Shown here one piece after another: positions 6,087 through 6,828 of a stretch of DNA of 6,828 nucleotides. The translations under genes and the position numbers were made by a program. Positions within the stretch are counted from its first letter, which is position 1, and every line of letters begins with the position of its first letter. The stretch is from positions 1-6,828 of the forward strand of contig WFWI01000090.1 in NCBI GenBank assembly GCA_015491205.1. The letters are read 5' to 3'. The notes below the pieces were generated by a model that worked only from the letters and a program-made list of their open reading frames with translations, searched no databases and was not told where the DNA came from. The stretch is from Candidatus Microgenomates bacterium (GTDB lineage Bacteria > Patescibacteriota > Microgenomatia > UBA1406 > GWC2-37-13).

Positions 6087-6726
6087 GCGGAGAAGTTTTT
6101 ACAAGCAGGGTTCTTATCCCTACCTTCCTTGCCGGCTCAAGGTCTACTTCTTCTCTATCGCCTATCATTACTATTTTTTTTGCAAATTCTTTGGCTTCCT
6201 CCTCGTTTTTTGGAAATCTGCCTTTTTCTTTTAAGAAAAGGTAGGTGCGGACATATTCAAAAACAACTGGGTGGGGCTTTGGCACGCCCATTGTATCAAT
6301 TGTTGCCCATACCTTTTTAAACGGCCCAAACTCGCAATCCTTCCATTTTATCTGCCCAAGCCCAAGCCTTTTTAAAATTTTAATTGTGCCTTTGTAAGTG
6401 CCGTTTCTTAAAGCATAATGCTCAAAATTTTTTAATTTCTCGAAAGTTTCAATAAGCTTTGGGTCCCTTTTTATTGGAATTTTTTCAGCAAAGGTTTTGT
6501 CAAAATACTCTGCGATCTCTTTTAAAGGGCCGATTGAAAGGGTAAGGAAGGTTAAAGTGGAGCTTTTGTAGGAGCTTTTTTTGAGTTTGAACCAACCATC
6601 AAGATTCTCTGGAAATTTTCCAAAATGTTCTTGAATTTTTTCTTTATAAATTTTTTTTACAAGTTTGTTTCCTTCGGGAGTTGAAGGATAAAGCGTCCCA
6701 TCAACATCCCAGATTAGATAGCGCAT
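6070..6726 (-). CDS. HAD-superfamily hydrolase, probable phosphatase
   Basis: This 218-residue cytoplasmic protein has the haloacid dehalogenase fold: motif I DVDGT (nucleophile D7, acid/base D9), a helical cap at about 15-95, motif III lysine K150 in KPHP, and motif IV IGDREEVD with D190 and D195 for Mg2+. The order and length fit a subfamily I phosphatase such as a nucleotidase or phosphoglycolate-type enzyme; the substrate is unknown. Motif II is atypical. Where the family usually has a hydrophobic strand ending in Ser/Thr before Asn-Gly, this reads ALRNG, with R107 in the Ser/Thr position. The ATG start gives the standard MRYLIWDVDGT N-terminus. It lies directly beside heptamer repeat copy 2, so the mRNA leader consists of repeat sequence with no Shine-Dalgarno. 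The 3' end overlaps the Nudix fusion gene by 17 bp tail to tail. Confidence 0.88.
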   Translation of the reverse strand: MRYLIWDVDGTLYPSTPEGNKLVKKIYKEKIQEHFGKFPENLDGWFKLKKSSYKSSTLTFLTLSIGPLKEIAEYFDKTFAEKIPIKRDPKLIETFEKLKNFEHYALRNGTYKGTIKILKRLGLGQIKWKDCEFGPFKKVWATIDTMGVPKPHPVVFEYVRTYLFLKEKGRFPKNEEEAKEFAKKIVMIGDREEVDLEPARKVGIRTLLVKTSPPNLVL

Positions 6727-6728
6727 GG

Positions 6729-6768
6729 TAGTTGGTAGTTAGTAGTTGGTAGCTGGTAGTTTGGTAGC
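6729..6768. repeat. Heptamer repeat array, copy 2
   Basis: Plus-strand units in order are TAGTTGG, TAGTTAG, TAGTTGG, TAGCTGG, an 8-bp TAGTTTGG, and a partial TAGC. The array begins 2 bp from the HAD gene start codon. Positions 6732-6761 are identical over 30 bp to 1244-1273. The unit order and orientation match copy 1, suggesting a dispersed element and not independent low-complexity sequence. Confidence 0.85.
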
Positions 6769-6817
6769 AAAAATAAATGTAATTACCTTAAACTACTAGC
6801 TACCAGCTACCAACTAC
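6742..6817. repeat. Inverted repeat at heptamer copy 2, potential long hairpin
   Basis: 6742-6759 and 6800-6817 are perfect 18-bp reverse complements (arm sequence GTAGTTGGTAGCTGGTAG). The 40-bp interior is AT-rich and includes a further short pairing, GGTA (6763-6766) with TACC (6784-6787). Because the units are periodic, the arms can also pair in shifted registers, for example 6756-6762 with 6790-6796. In a minus-strand transcript the stem would end about 15 nt upstream of the HAD start codon. It lacks the GC-rich stem plus U-tract of an intrinsic terminator. Confidence 0.85.
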
Positions 6818-6818
6818 C

Positions 6819-6826
6819 AGTATAAT
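6819..6826. promoter_or_regulatory. Overlapping -10 boxes on both strands beside repeat copy 2
   Basis: The plus strand has a perfect TATAAT (6821-6826), placed 4 nt past the end of the inverted repeat arm and pointing out of the window. The minus strand reads TATACT (6824-6819, five of six consensus), which could serve the HAD gene with a repeat-containing leader of about 85 nt. Any -35 for the minus strand would lie beyond the window, and none is recognisable for the plus strand. This is a candidate bidirectional promoter. Confidence 0.4.
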
Positions 6827-6828
6827 TA

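Noticed and set aside
6742..6817. Intrinsic bidirectional terminator formed by the copy 2 inverted repeat
   Set aside because: The stem encloses a 40-nt AT-rich loop and is not followed by a U-tract on either strand. It also sits at the 5' side of the HAD gene, not at a gene end.
1..6828. tRNA or rRNA genes, insertion sequence or phage genes
   Set aside because: No cloverleaf-like or rRNA-like segments and no transposase, integrase or phage-type proteins were found on either strand.

Overview
The window looks like a piece of a low-GC bacterial chromosome. Recognisable sigma70-type promoters precede four genes (one near-perfect TTGACA-17-TATAGT, one TTGAGA-17-TATAAT, two extended -10 TGnTATAAT), which argues against an archaeal host. 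Two genes nevertheless belong to families best known from archaea and thermophilic bacteria. Shine-Dalgarno sequences are weak or missing at most starts. Together with the dense packing and heptamer-type intergenic repeats this would fit a candidate-phylum (for example CPR/Patescibacteria-like) or thermophilic lineage, but nothing in the window fixes the taxon, so that is only a guess.

Layout, left to right. A possible fragment of a further minus-strand gene lies at 1-21. Next is a minus-strand fructose-1,6-bisphosphate aldolase/phosphatase (31-1134). It is divergent from a plus-strand fusion of a sugar-phosphate nucleotidyltransferase with a CDP-alcohol phosphatidyltransferase (1404-2750), the architecture of the IPCT/DIPPS enzyme that makes di-myo-inositol-phosphate phosphate. 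Only 3 bp separate that gene from a convergent CorA-type divalent-cation channel (2754-3686, minus). After a 240-bp divergent intergenic region comes a 719-codon gene (3927-6086, plus) with an N-terminal Nudix hydrolase domain and about 500 residues of unrecognised, mostly helical, soluble protein. Its 3' end overlaps by 17 bp the end of a convergent HAD-superfamily hydrolase gene (6070-6726, minus).

Intergenic elements. Two copies of an unusual element occur, at about 1211-1333 and 6729-6826. Each has an array of 7-bp units (TAGTTGG, TAGCTGG, TAGTTAG and variants), a spacer, and a reverse-complementary arm, followed within 3-6 bp by a perfect TATAAT box. The copies share a 30-bp identical segment and have the same orientation. 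Both lie just upstream (5') of a minus-strand gene. This is the most notable non-coding feature and may be a dispersed promoter-associated repeat family.

How the genes may relate. The aldolase/phosphatase makes fructose 6-phosphate from triose phosphates. This can be converted through glucose 6-phosphate to inositol 1-phosphate, the substrate of the IPCT half of the divergent fusion enzyme. The pair could therefore link gluconeogenesis to inositol-based solute or lipid head-group synthesis. The CorA channel may supply Mg2+, which the other enzymes here need, but that link is weak. The roles of the Nudix fusion protein and the HAD protein cannot be read from context.
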